A stretch of 64,000 nt of DNA from contig CM075101.1 in assembly GCA_037576195.1 (NCBI GenBank), positions 3,038,001 to 3,102,000 on the forward strand. Reading direction: 5' to 3'. Of the stretch, positions 1-8,715 are shown piece by piece; positions within the stretch are counted from its first letter, which is position 1; every line of letters begins with the position of its first letter. The DNA comes from Phytoseiulus persimilis (taxonomy: Eukaryota; Arthropoda; Arachnida; Mesostigmata; Phytoseiidae). The translations under genes and the position numbers were made by a program. The notes under the pieces are model-generated. The model saw only the letters and a program-made list of their open reading frames with translations, searched no databases and was not told the DNA's origin.

Positions 1-301
1 ATACAGCGGCATCGGCTGACGAGCCGATGGCCATGGTATGGCGTCCCTGACGGAAGCGCACGTCTATAGTTACCCTCTCATGTAACCCCGATCCATAGGA
101 TATATAAGCAGCTTCTTTTTCTTCAATAAACATCGTATTCTATCTATCGCTGTAGTCGTCGTAATTGTCGCGTACGCTACGCCGACGCTGTATCAGTTCT
201 CAGTCCGCTTTCTGAAGAACGGTGCCTACGACTCTTCGAGTATACGGAACCAGAGGCTCTCATCATTCAGATTAAGTTTAAAGTGCACGGAATCTTCGAC
301 A
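1..301 (+). repeat. copia-1 left LTR (5' end outside window)
   Basis: Matches 8746-9046 at 300 of 301 positions; the difference is at 102 versus 8847, inside the TATA motif. It ends in ...TTCGACA, the CA of a TG...CA LTR. The sequence right after it (302 onward, CGTTATCAGCACGATACTCC) is the position of the primer-binding site; I could not match it to a specific tRNA. Confidence 0.95.
99..130 (+). promoter_or_regulatory. LTR core promoter and polyadenylation signal
   Basis: TATATAAG at about 101-108 is a TATA-box match, and AATAAA follows at 125-130. The same pair is in the right LTR (TTTATAAG near 8846) and in copia-2 (TATAAAAG near 33933). The order TATA then AATAAA within about 25 bases fits an LTR in which the transcript start lies close to the poly(A) signal. 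The exact start is not determinable here. Confidence 0.6.
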
Positions 302-334
302 CGTTATCAGCACGATACTCCAGAGTACCTGAGA

Positions 335-340
335 GTAAGT
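335..340 (+). promoter_or_regulatory. candidate 5' splice site in the leader
   Basis: GTAAGT at 335-340 lies in the leader, after the LTR and before both possible gag start codons (345 and 399). It is conserved in copia-2 near 34148. Pyrimidine-rich stretches ending in CAG occur at about 4577 and 4590, just before the ATG of the envelope-like gene at 4601. Splicing from 335 to either would make that ATG the first one in a subgenomic mRNA. This is inference from consensus sites; no transcript evidence is available. Confidence 0.4.
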
Positions 341-344
341 ATAA

Positions 345-3300
345 GTGCAAATACTTCCTTTTGACATCGGTCCCACTTGGAGCGACCTACCTAGGGCCAT
401 GGCAGACGACGACTACCAATACGATCTGGCTGCGCAGGAAGATGAACCTGCCGCGCTAAAGAAGGACGATTCAGAGCCCCGTCCATCCGACTCGAACTAT
501 ATCAGGCTTGCCCCATGCTCAGTGACCCTAGTTCTGTTTGGTCAAAACTATTTGAGTTGGAAATCCTTAATGCCCATCTTTCTACAACAAACCGTAGATG
601 TTTGGGAAGTCGCGGAAGGAAACCTGGTTGAACCAGTCCCAATCGAACCAGCTACCGAACTAAATGATGATCAAAAGAAAGTCAAGGTTCGGTATGATAG
701 AGCAAATCGAAAAGCAAGACTTCAATTGTTCTCTTCGATCGACGACAAACTGATAGTCCAAATGTTCTACGGACAAACTCAGGATGTCGGAGCAGCGGAC
801 ATCTGGTCCCAGATCGCAAGCAAATTTGGGGTCCGAGCCGCCCTGCGGCAAGGTTCGGCGATCGCGAAATTGATGCAGTTCAAGTTCAATAAGAGCAAGA
901 CTGCTGACCAGAACCTGGATAGGTTCCGCGATCTCCAAGCCGAACTCACGGATTCCGGAATTGAGATCGAGCAGAGGGTTCAGGTTGAACAACTGCTCAA
1001 TGCTCTGCCACATAGCTGGGAACCCCTTCGCATGGCTTTCTCAGCCCGACCAGAAGGCGATAGGGATGTCTCCAGTCTGATGGAAATTATCAAGAACGAA
1101 GCAATTCGCCAAAGACCATCCAAGGAATTGGAGCAGGCGACTGCTATGCTTTCTCAGATGAGAGTTGGTCGCAGGTTTGCACCGAAACGTAGATTCCAAA
1201 ATTGTTCTCATCGAAGAAATGCCCCCAGCCACCATTCACAAGGATCCAGCAGCAGTGGCTATGGTCAACAGACCCGTTCACGCCACCACAGTAATAGACC
1301 AAACAGAAGACAAGTAAAGTGTTACAACTGCGGTGCGACAGGACATTTCAAGTCCCAGTGTACCCGTCCTCGGCGAGATCAAGGTTATCAAGGAGGAAGC
1401 GGACAGCACAGATCGCATGCTCGAGCAAGCACTGCCGTCGCACTCCTGGCTCACGTCAAGTATGACACGAGCGAAACCGATGAGTTCCTCGTAGATTCCG
1501 GCGCCTCGCACCATTGCAGTCGTTCAAGAAAGTGGTTCACTAGCTTTGACCAACAAACCGACATGCGCGCCGTCACCTTAGCAAGCAACCAGAAACTGCG
1601 TGTCACCGCTTCTGGCACAGCCGAGCTGACTGTCGGAGAGTCCAAGCAGCGAATGGCTTTAGAGCTTAAAAATGTTTTACTTGTCCCCTCAGTTCGAAAG
1701 AATCTCCTCTCTGTGAGTCAATTGACAGATGATGATTTCGAAGTGACGTTCAAAAGGAATCACCTCATAATTTCGAGAAACGATATGAGGATCCGAGTAC
1801 CCAAGATAGAAGGCCTCTACAGATTAAGAATGGACTCGGAGATCGGATTACTACAAGATCAGGCAAGCGATCAAGAATCCGTAAACCAAGACGCAGACAG
1901 CGATCTTGACGACATGAATCATGATATTCCGTCTGAAAGCCAAGTGATGAGCGCCATTGGCTCAGAAAAGACGATGAGTGCACAGAAGCAGAGCCTTAGA
2001 AGCCTGCATGAAAAGTTCGCCCATGTTAATAGGCAGTACGTGATTAAATATTTGAACCAGCAGGGTATCAAGTACATTGATGATCTAGACCAATGTGACG
2101 CCTGTCTGAAGGGGAAGCTCACCCGAATCACGTACAGGAGCCGCCCTGATCAGGCGAAAGCTCACAAGCCGGGCATCATAACGGCAGACCTTTGTTCGCC
2201 TAATGTAGAGTCAATAGAAAAAGCAAAGCATTTCCTTCTATTCACTGACGAAGCAACCAGCTATCGAAAGGTCGAGTTTCTCCAGAAAAAGAGCGACACT
2301 TATCGATACGTTGCCTCCTACGTGAAATGGTTCAGAAACGTAGTTGGCGAAAACATTCAGAGGTTGCACAGTGACAACGGAACGGAGTTCAGAAACCAAA
2401 AGGTTAAGAAGATCCTGGAAAGGATCGGAGCAGAACAAACGTTCGCCCCTCCAGGACAACCCCGTTTGACAGGAAAAGCAGAGAGAGGAAACAGAACTCT
2501 CGTGAATCTAGCTCGATCAGTGTTGATCGGAGCAGGCCTCGAAAATAAGAAGTTCCTTTGGGACCAGGCGATCCTTTTCTGTGTTCAAGTTTTGAACCAA
2601 GTACTGATAAATGAAAAGACTCTACAGTCGCCTTTCGAGATGATATACAGGCGAAAGCCATTCACCAGCAGAATGTACGCATTTGGCACACCGTGCTACG
2701 TACACAATAAAAACCCAAATGGGAAGCTGGATGACCGCGGAATCGCGGGGATATTCGTTGGGTACCTAGACTACGATCTTGGATTTCGTGTCTACATCCC
2801 AGAGAAACGAATTATCATGCGATCGAAGGACGTAACATTCGCGAAGATCGCTTCCACTAAAAAGCAAGGTTCTGGGAGAACCAAGGCAAGTGGAAAAACA
2901 AGTGCTTCGGAAAATACTGCGGAAGCAGCGCACATTGCGAAAGAAGCCAATCACGATACGGAGGTCACAGGTTCAAGAATAAAATCACCAAAGCCAGCAG
3001 CACCCATGTACGAAAGCGCCTCAAGCGATTACGAAAGCGACGAAGAAGGTTTCGTACGCATTAATCCCAAGGCGAACAAGAAACGTACGGAAAGACTGCA
3101 GATTGTGGCTGACCTCAACCATCTTAGTGGGATATCGAAAAAGGAAAGGGCAGCAGCCGACACCGTTCAGCCAAAAAGCCAAACGCCAATGACTTATCAA
3201 GAAGCAATGGCAAGCCCCGATCGCGTCCATCGGACGAAGGCCGTTGAAGAAGAACTTCAGGCAATGGCTGACATGAAGGTGTGGACTCCCGCAACACTAC

Positions 3301-4613
3301 CACCTGGACGTAAGGCCATTGGCTCCAAATGGGTATTCAAGTACAAGGCTAACCCAGATGGCACAGGACGTTACAAGGCTCGAGTAGTTGCGAAGGGATA
3401 TTCGCAGAAGAAAGAAATAGACTTCTTTGCAGACAAGATATACAGCCCCGTATCCCGAGCTGAAGGAATCAGAACGATCCTCAGTCCAGCAGCGCAGGAA
3501 AAACTTTTCCTAAATCAGTTTGATGTACGCGCAGCTTTTCTTCAAGCAGAACTCGAGGAAGACCTCTATCTTGAGGTGCCTGAAGGCGTAAGAGGAGTAC
3601 AGGCCAACAAGGTATTGAAACTACTGAGAAGCATATATGGCCTCAAGCAGTCAAGCCGAAATTTCTTTGATAAGCTAACGAAGATCCTTCTGTCCAGAGG
3701 ACTTCAACAGAGCAAAACTGACAGCTGTATCTTCTTCAAGAATGGAGAAAATCGCATGCTCTTGTGCATATGGGTCGATGACGCCATACTTGCAACGAAG
3801 ACTGAAAGACAGGCGGAGGAATTCATAACTTCCCTCAGGAAAGAATTCGAGATCACTACTTCTGGTCTTAGATACTTTCTAGGTCTTCAGATCGAATGTG
3901 ACAATTCGATATACTCTATCGAGACCAACGGTCCGTGCTCTAATACCGAATATCGTTCTCTGATAGGAGCTCTCCTATATTTGGCTTGCGGTACGAGAGT
4001 TGACATTTCTTTTGTCACTTCCTACCTATCAAGATATATGGACAAATCAACTCCTCAGCATTTCCAGGCTGGCTTGAGAGTTCTGAGATACTTGAAGACA
4101 ACCTCAGATCTGGGCATCACGTACAGAAGTGATGACACCCAAGGCACGCTGTACTTCAGCGATTCAGACTTCGCTGGATCCATTGAGGATCGCAAGTCTA
4201 CTTCAGGATGTCTGATACTCAGACAGGGGGGGCCAATTATTTGGAGCTCCACAAAACAAGCGAACATTTCGCTTTCCTCCATGGAATCAGAGTTCGTGGC
4301 ATCTACAGAATGCATCAAGTCAGCGCTCTGGCTTCGCAACCTTCTGGGAGAATTGGGTATCCCAGAAAAGCCGATCATCCAGATAGATTCGATGTCAGCC
4401 ATTCAATTGCTAAAGAATGCCAGACACTATCGTAGAGCTAAGCATATGGAACTGAGATTTCATTACATTCGACAGCTCTACTCGAATCAAGAAATTGGCA
4501 TCGAGCACGTTGGAAGCGCAAATCAAAGAGCGGACTACTTAACCAAGCCCTGTGTAAAGTCAGTATTCCTCAATCAGAGAGAACTGTCAGGACTTGAGAG
4601 ATGGCGTCAGTAA
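345..4613 (+). CDS. gag-pol: copia gag-pol polyprotein (in-frame deletion in RT region)
   Basis: One open frame of 1422 codons with the copia order. Capsid-like gag is at residues 50-260. A CCHC zinc knuckle (CYNCGATGHFKSQC) is near 325-340, and an aspartic protease (FLVDSGASHHC) near 380. The integrase HHCC domain is near 555-590, followed by its catalytic D (ITADLC), D (HSDNGTEF) and E (GKAERGN) at about 613-711. Reverse transcriptase has YGLKQ and WVDDAIL near 1143. RNase H is C-terminal. A second ATG at 399 sits in a stronger context (GCCATGG) and may be the real start. Compared with copia-2, 33 residues are missing in frame just after the RT motif YFLGLQIE (near nucleotide 3896), so the enzyme may be defective despite the open frame. 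Confidence 0.95.
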   Translation: MQILPFDIGPTWSDLPRAMADDDYQYDLAAQEDEPAALKKDDSEPRPSDSNYIRLAPCSVTLVLFGQNYLSWKSLMPIFLQQTVDVWEVAEGNLVEPVPIEPATELNDDQKKVKVRYDRANRKARLQLFSSIDDKLIVQMFYGQTQDVGAADIWSQIASKFGVRAALRQGSAIAKLMQFKFNKSKTADQNLDRFRDLQAELTDSGIEIEQRVQVEQLLNALPHSWEPLRMAFSARPEGDRDVSSLMEIIKNEAIRQRPSKELEQATAMLSQMRVGRRFAPKRRFQNCSHRRNAPSHHSQGSSSSGYGQQTRSRHHSNRPNRRQVKCYNCGATGHFKSQCTRPRRDQGYQGGSGQHRSHARASTAVALLAHVKYDTSETDEFLVDSGASHHCSRSRKWFTSFDQQTDMRAVTLASNQKLRVTASGTAELTVGESKQRMALELKNVLLVPSVRKNLLSVSQLTDDDFEVTFKRNHLIISRNDMRIRVPKIEGLYRLRMDSEIGLLQDQASDQESVNQDADSDLDDMNHDIPSESQVMSAIGSEKTMSAQKQSLRSLHEKFAHVNRQYVIKYLNQQGIKYIDDLDQCDACLKGKLTRITYRSRPDQAKAHKPGIITADLCSPNVESIEKAKHFLLFTDEATSYRKVEFLQKKSDTYRYVASYVKWFRNVVGENIQRLHSDNGTEFRNQKVKKILERIGAEQTFAPPGQPRLTGKAERGNRTLVNLARSVLIGAGLENKKFLWDQAILFCVQVLNQVLINEKTLQSPFEMIYRRKPFTSRMYAFGTPCYVHNKNPNGKLDDRGIAGIFVGYLDYDLGFRVYIPEKRIIMRSKDVTFAKIASTKKQGSGRTKASGKTSASENTAEAAHIAKEANHDTEVTGSRIKSPKPAAPMYESASSDYESDEEGFVRINPKANKKRTERLQIVADLNHLSGISKKERAAADTVQPKSQTPMTYQEAMASPDRVHRTKAVEEELQAMADMKVWTPATLPPGRKAIGSKWVFKYKANPDGTGRYKARVVAKGYSQKKEIDFFADKIYSPVSRAEGIRTILSPAAQEKLFLNQFDVRAAFLQAELEEDLYLEVPEGVRGVQANKVLKLLRSIYGLKQSSRNFFDKLTKILLSRGLQQSKTDSCIFFKNGENRMLLCIWVDDAILATKTERQAEEFITSLRKEFEITTSGLRYFLGLQIECDNSIYSIETNGPCSNTEYRSLIGALLYLACGTRVDISFVTSYLSRYMDKSTPQHFQAGLRVLRYLKTTSDLGITYRSDDTQGTLYFSDSDFAGSIEDRKSTSGCLILRQGGPIIWSSTKQANISLSSMESEFVASTECIKSALWLRNLLGELGIPEKPIIQIDSMSAIQLLKNARHYRRAKHMELRFHYIRQLYSNQEIGIEHVGSANQRADYLTKPCVKSVFLNQRELSGLERWRQ

Positions 4614-5152
4614 TGCAGCAGGTATTCGTAGCAGTAACAATATTCATAATCCCCTCTAACCAATATTTTAGCTACCCAGACTGCGACGCCAAATGCATAT
4701 CACAAAACTCTCCATGTATGTTAGTCAAACTGGATTCTGGTAGATTCTCATCATTTTGTACACCACTAGCATTGTGTGAACTACACACCACTGAATACGC
4801 TCCCTGTATCAAAGAGTCTTCTCCAACCTCTGGAGGACTCAGACTGTGGCCCGAGTATCGCAATCGAACTCTGCCACCAAGGCCGACTGTTAAGCCATGT
4901 CCACCAATTCCACAAACACCGAACTGCGATTTCTGGAAGTACCTATCCGCCATTCAAGGGGTAGTGTCACTCAGTACGCTTTCGGGAATTGTGATGCTCA
5001 AACTACTAAAGTTCAGCGCTCGTTTGTCTTACGAGCCAGTGGACACTTCTATAGTAGACGATCCGACCATGCCGTACAGAACAACTGTCCAAAGCATTGA
5101 CGAAGCCTCCGGCAGCGGGATCGAGCGACAGCAGTCTCCCCCTTCAGAATAA
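4601..5152 (+). CDS. envelope-like type I membrane protein of copia-1
   Basis: 183 residues, overlapping the last 13 bases of gag-pol in another frame; the same overlap is kept in copia-2. The N-terminus is hydrophobic (residues 5-18, signal-peptide-like). The ectodomain has eight cysteines (about 28, 32, 39, 53, 59, 69, 100, 109), one N-glycosylation sequon (NRT, 88-90) and a proline-rich stretch before a membrane segment at about 114-135. A 45-residue polar tail follows. All eight cysteines and the sequon are conserved in copia-2 although about 15 percent of residues differ. This is the layout of a small envelope-type glycoprotein, but I do not recognise the family and see no fusion peptide or furin site. 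Expression may need the spliced mRNA suggested by the donor at 335. Confidence 0.75.
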   Translation: MASVMQQVFVAVTIFIIPSNQYFSYPDCDAKCISQNSPCMLVKLDSGRFSSFCTPLALCELHTTEYAPCIKESSPTSGGLRLWPEYRNRTLPPRPTVKPCPPIPQTPNCDFWKYLSAIQGVVSLSTLSGIVMLKLLKFSARLSYEPVDTSIVDDPTMPYRTTVQSIDEASGSGIERQQSPPSE

Positions 5153-5296
5153 GCTTTGAAGGCGAGAGAAGACTGACTAGTCAGCTAAGTAAATAGTCAG
5201 GCTCACGTAGAGAAAAAGAGAAACATGAGATGAGTAAGTAACATACCTACCAGACTAACTCAGAAAAGAATCACATGAGATACATATAACAATTCA
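5153..5296. other. convergent gap between sense and antisense genes
   Basis: Short A-rich spacer between the stop of the envelope-like gene on the plus strand and the stop of gene A on the minus strand. It is about 85 percent alignable to 39499-39642 in copia-2. It would have to hold the 3' ends of the antisense transcript. Confidence 0.5.
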
Positions 5297-5901
5297 TTAA
5301 CAAGGAGGAATGATAAAATCACAGCCGGAGTTAAACCAGCTCGTGAAAGCATTTTCCGTTAGGCCTCTCGGCCAGAGATCCGGATTTGCGTAGAGGTAGG
5401 TGCGGATCTTCTTCACCTCCTCCACGATGACGCGGTTCGCCGCCAGATCTTCCAGGCGACCCCGGTATTCTGGGGTCCTCGCCTCCCACTCGGCAACGAT
5501 CAACGAGGCTGGGATGCGGCGCTCGTGATCGCCGAAGGTGTCGCGGATCAGACTGTTGAACTCGTCGAATCCGCGCCTCGACGGAGCTGGAAAGCGATCC
5601 AGATGGAGATGGACCTTGGCGCTCTCCACGGCCGAGCGGTCGCTGCTCGGCATCTGCATAGCGTCGAGGAACCGCAGTCCCTCGAAGTCTCGGCCCAGGT
5701 GGTTGAACCTGAGCAACGAGATTGCTGGTGTTCACACCAGCAATCTGCAACCGAGCAGTAGCAGATCCGTGGCAGCGATTTCCACAGAGCCATGTCACAG
5801 CTGGGATCTTCGACATCATCCCAGGTGACCGTTGGTCTGATTGTTGGGGACGGGCCCTTGTACCCGCAACACGGGCATGCATCGGGCCGGATCGCAGACA
5901 T
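5297..5901 (-). pseudogene. antisense gene A (Cys-rich protein), frameshifted copy
   Basis: Aligns to the intact 200-residue frame at 39643-40245 in copia-2. The N-terminal part (ATG at 5901) has the cysteine clusters CPCC, CYC and CWCEH, a likely metal-binding region. The C-terminal part continues in another frame from about 5716 (MLRFNHLGRDFEGLRF...). The frame changes near 5715-5725, where copia-1 carries about two extra bases relative to copia-2. It reads on the strand opposite to gag-pol and converges on the envelope-like gene. The family is not recognised. In this copy the protein is broken unless the shift is tolerated. Confidence 0.7.
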
Positions 5902-6239
5902 AGTTGTAGATGAAGTTGAGAGTCACTGAGATGGTACACACTAAAAACGTTGTGAACTCCGAAACGTCGGAGACATCTTTTAAGGCATGACCCGAGCCAT
6001 AAAGCGAGGGGAAGAATCCGAGAGAAGGAAAGCTACGAAACAGGGATAGCTTGACCCCAGATGCTCACTAAAAGAATGTTTAGCCGAAGAAATCAATCAC
6101 TAACAAGCAACTCGAAACCCACTTAGGAATCCGAATGGCTGTACCGCTTCAAAGCTCCAAGATAGCTGCAGCATCATCCGAGCATCGGATGGCATCTAGA
6201 TCTTGAGTACACAAACGAGAAAATCGACGACACGTTCTC

Positions 6240-6806
6240 TTAAGAAAAACTTATGAGCTTCCTTTTATTCTCACATGCGTCGGTCACCAGGACTGTCTGA
6301 GCAAACATGTCCATGTTAATGATGAATCGGTGAGCTGTGATGATTTTGAGATTGGAATTTGAATTTGGCCGGACCACACATACATTCTGATAACCATCCA
6401 CACAAATTTTGAATTTTGGGTATGAACGACAAATGAGGTATGAGGTGTGAATGTCAATCGAACGTCCTTCGGTTATGATGTGGTGAAAGATGTCGGAGGA
6501 TGAGAAGGTCTCCACACCCGTCGTCACCACCGGGCCCTCGATGGTGTGTAGGGCCGGTGGGAGAGGACGGGTGACTTCGCTATGTACACGATCAGCGAAC
6601 GGGGCCACGCGTTGCGCGAGCTCAAAAGCGACGCCTGGGACGGTCACGTACATTAACATACAAAGAGCGGCAATGGCAGCCAACCGCATACGTCTGAGGT
6701 TTCTCGACCTCCAGGAGCCACGGCAATTGTACAACGTACAATATGCGGGTTCGTCGGCAGTCGTTGACTGCGGGCTCTCCAGGGCACCGTGATTTCCGGA
6801 ACGCAT
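6240..6806 (-). CDS. antisense gene B, type II membrane protein
   Basis: 188 residues with an uninterrupted frame. A basic N-terminal tail (about 1-41) precedes one hydrophobic segment (about 42-62), then a 126-residue outer domain, so a type II single-pass orientation is likely. Cysteines 126, 135, 143 and 178 form the spacing C-x8-C-x7-C-x34-C. Gene C has nearly the same pattern, so B and C look like paralogues. The start ATG aligns with that of copia-2. The copia-2 version is frameshifted and its N-terminal half is strongly diverged. No intron is needed here, unlike gene C. Function unknown; surface exposure or secretion is inference from topology only. Confidence 0.65.
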   Translation of the reverse strand: MRSGNHGALESPQSTTADEPAYCTLYNCRGSWRSRNLRRMRLAAIAALCMLMYVTVPGVAFELAQRVAPFADRVHSEVTRPLPPALHTIEGPVVTTGVETFSSSDIFHHIITEGRSIDIHTSYLICRSYPKFKICVDGYQNVCVVRPNSNSNLKIITAHRFIINMDMFAQTVLVTDACENKRKLISFS

Positions 6807-7105
6807 CTATGTGTGTAAAGGGACCAATTCAGAACCTAGAACTTGTCCATATGACAAAGAGAAAAACAGGTCGGACGAGACTTACATTCGATTTCTGGAT
6901 CAGAGAGTTGTTTTTTTCTTTACTCGACAGGCTCCTTTGTTTGGCAGAGAAACGACTCGGCACACCAATGGAGAAGAGTCAGGCCATTTCATAGGGACAA
7001 GAAATCACAATTTCTTAAAGCATACGGAGCATAGAATGTATGCAGAAACACAGGACGATATACCACGATAAAAGAGAGGATGCATGATAAGTACAATTGA
7101 AGTGA

Positions 7106-7111
7106 TTTATT
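7106..7111 (-). terminator. AATAAA poly(A) signal for antisense gene C
   Basis: Reading the minus strand, AATAAA occurs 10 bases after the stop codon of gene C (stop at 7121-7123). It supports transcription of the antisense genes as independent polyadenylated mRNAs. The signal is changed in copia-2 (TTTGTT on the plus strand). Confidence 0.5.
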
Positions 7112-7120
7112 CAGAATCAA

Positions 7121-8460
7121 TCAGAGAAATATTCCAATGTACCAAGAAAAATTTCTGCATCTCGGTATCGTCCCGTACAGCTTCTCAAAGGACGCTCGAT
7201 CTGACTCAGATAGCTTCGCTACTTTCAGCGACTCAGAGACCCTAAGAGGATTGGGTCGACCGCTGGAGTCATATCGAGTAGGCTGTATCAGGCAGATAAA
7301 GTCTGCAGTAGAAACACATACGGAGAGATTATGAGATCTATGCCAGCACACAAATTTGTTTGGTCTATAGTAGTATTTGTGTGGACGATTCTTCAGATCT
7401 TTCATCAGCTCCTTGATCTTGAGCATAGTCGAAACAATCATGGGTCTCTCCGATTGTGCAGCAGTAACTTCTTGTGTTGAAGAACGATGCGGGTGGATGA
7501 CGTCGGCGATTATTGTTGAAATCTCCGACTCCGGTCGAATTGTAGTCGAGCGAGTGTTGTCAATTAGCGAATCCTCAAGACGACGCTCAACAGAATTGCC
7601 TGCCTGATTCACGACGATTGGAACCTCGATCGATCTATTAGAAGCCGGCACTGCGATGGGAACAACACGATCACTAGCCGAAATCAAAGCTGGATCGGCC
7701 GACTGCGGAACCGTTACAGACTGCTCTACAACACGTGTTCCGCCACCGACGGGGAGAGAGTGATCCGAAGCAGACGTCCACGCGCCATCAGCATTCAACA
7801 GAATCGGCGAAGGAGAGGAAGTCGTTTCCGTAACATCAACAGAAGCGTTCGTTTGTGCGAGGATGTGTTCTGGAGTGGTATTCCCAGAAGCATCCAGTTC
7901 AATTGCCCCGGACGCCAATAATCCAATCGAGACATTCCTCGAAATGGGGGGCCGTGTGATGTTCTCTACAGCCCTGCCATTATAAACATCAACGCTCGCC
8001 GCCAACGAACACAAACAAGATCCATCCGGAAAAAGCAAAACGGACAGATTCGTTGGAGCAGACCCGAGTTCCTTCAACAGATGAGCTGACGATACGCCAT
8101 CACCATGAGGATAAGTAGGATCTGCAAATATGGTCGATATATCGAACACCAGAAAGGCATAAAAATATACGCATCAAAATATCGACGATACTAACGCTCA
8201 GTGATCCAGGCCAACATTGCCACATTTCCAACCAATGACAATAGGCAAAGGACGAGCAACAGAAGGAGCGGACGTGTACAACAGGAAACAGGACCGGAAA
8301 CAATCACGTCCGGAACATAACGAGGCTCCAGATCACCGTCAAGATTGACCTCACTCATTTCGTATTGCTCAGCTTGAGCAACATCGTAGGAACCACGAAA
8401 CCGTCGAAATCGAGTGAGACGCGCAATCAACGAAGACATCTTCAGAGCTCGAGATTTCAA
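7121..8460 (-). CDS. antisense gene C, spliced type II membrane protein
   Basis: Two exons on the minus strand: 8460-8196 and 8121-7121. The 74-base intron (8122-8195) begins GTTAGT and ends TTTGCAG. It is phase 1, and joining the exons keeps both frames open, giving about 421 residues. Exon 1 encodes a 64-residue basic/acidic tail and then a strongly hydrophobic segment (LLLLLVLCLLSLVGNVAML). The intron falls right after this segment. Exon 2 encodes a long Ser/Thr-rich outer domain and, near the C-terminus, the cysteine pattern C-x9-C-x7-C...C shared with gene B. Without splicing, exon 1 stops at 8191. The C-terminal third is well conserved in copia-2. Family unknown. Because it is antisense to the genomic RNA, its intron would survive retrotransposition. 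Confidence 0.65.
8122..8195 (-). other. predicted 74-base intron in antisense gene C
   Basis: Donor GC|GTTAGT at 8195, acceptor TTTGCAG|A at 8122, phase 1. It contains in-frame stops, so splicing is needed to join the membrane segment to the outer domain. A matching phase-1 intron after the membrane segment occurs in the homologue at 20390-21190. Confidence 0.6.
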
Positions 8461-8715
8461 GACAATATGAAACTCGACAGACTCAACATCGAACTAAGGG
8501 AGTCTGGTGACATAAGCGAGGAGATCGAACAACAAGAACCAACATTCAAGGAATCTCCCGAATCAACCACACGCTCTGGAATGTGAATATATGATACGTA
8601 TGGCTAGAATCATAGTATAGAATTCTAGGCGACTTATTTTCGGATAAGGTTCATTTTGATTATTACGAATTACGCGTATATGCATTCTTGCCCGCCTGCT
8701 TGAAATGGGGGGCTT
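8461..8715. other. upstream region of antisense gene C
   Basis: 255 bases between the gene C start and the right LTR, where a promoter for the antisense genes would be expected. I see no clear TATA box. The polypurine tract for plus-strand synthesis should be next to the LTR; GAAATGGGGGG at 8702-8712 is the best candidate. Confidence 0.4.

Noticed and set aside
660..1013. Minus-strand frames inside gag-pol of copia-1 and copia-2
   Set aside because: They are the complements of a conserved sense gene and are best explained by its codon usage, unlike the downstream antisense genes, which have no sense partner.
5331..5939. 202-codon minus-strand frame rich in Arg/Ser/Gly over gene A of copia-1
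   Set aside because: It is a shadow frame; the copy-2 comparison shows the conserved protein is in the frames starting at 5901 and 5716.
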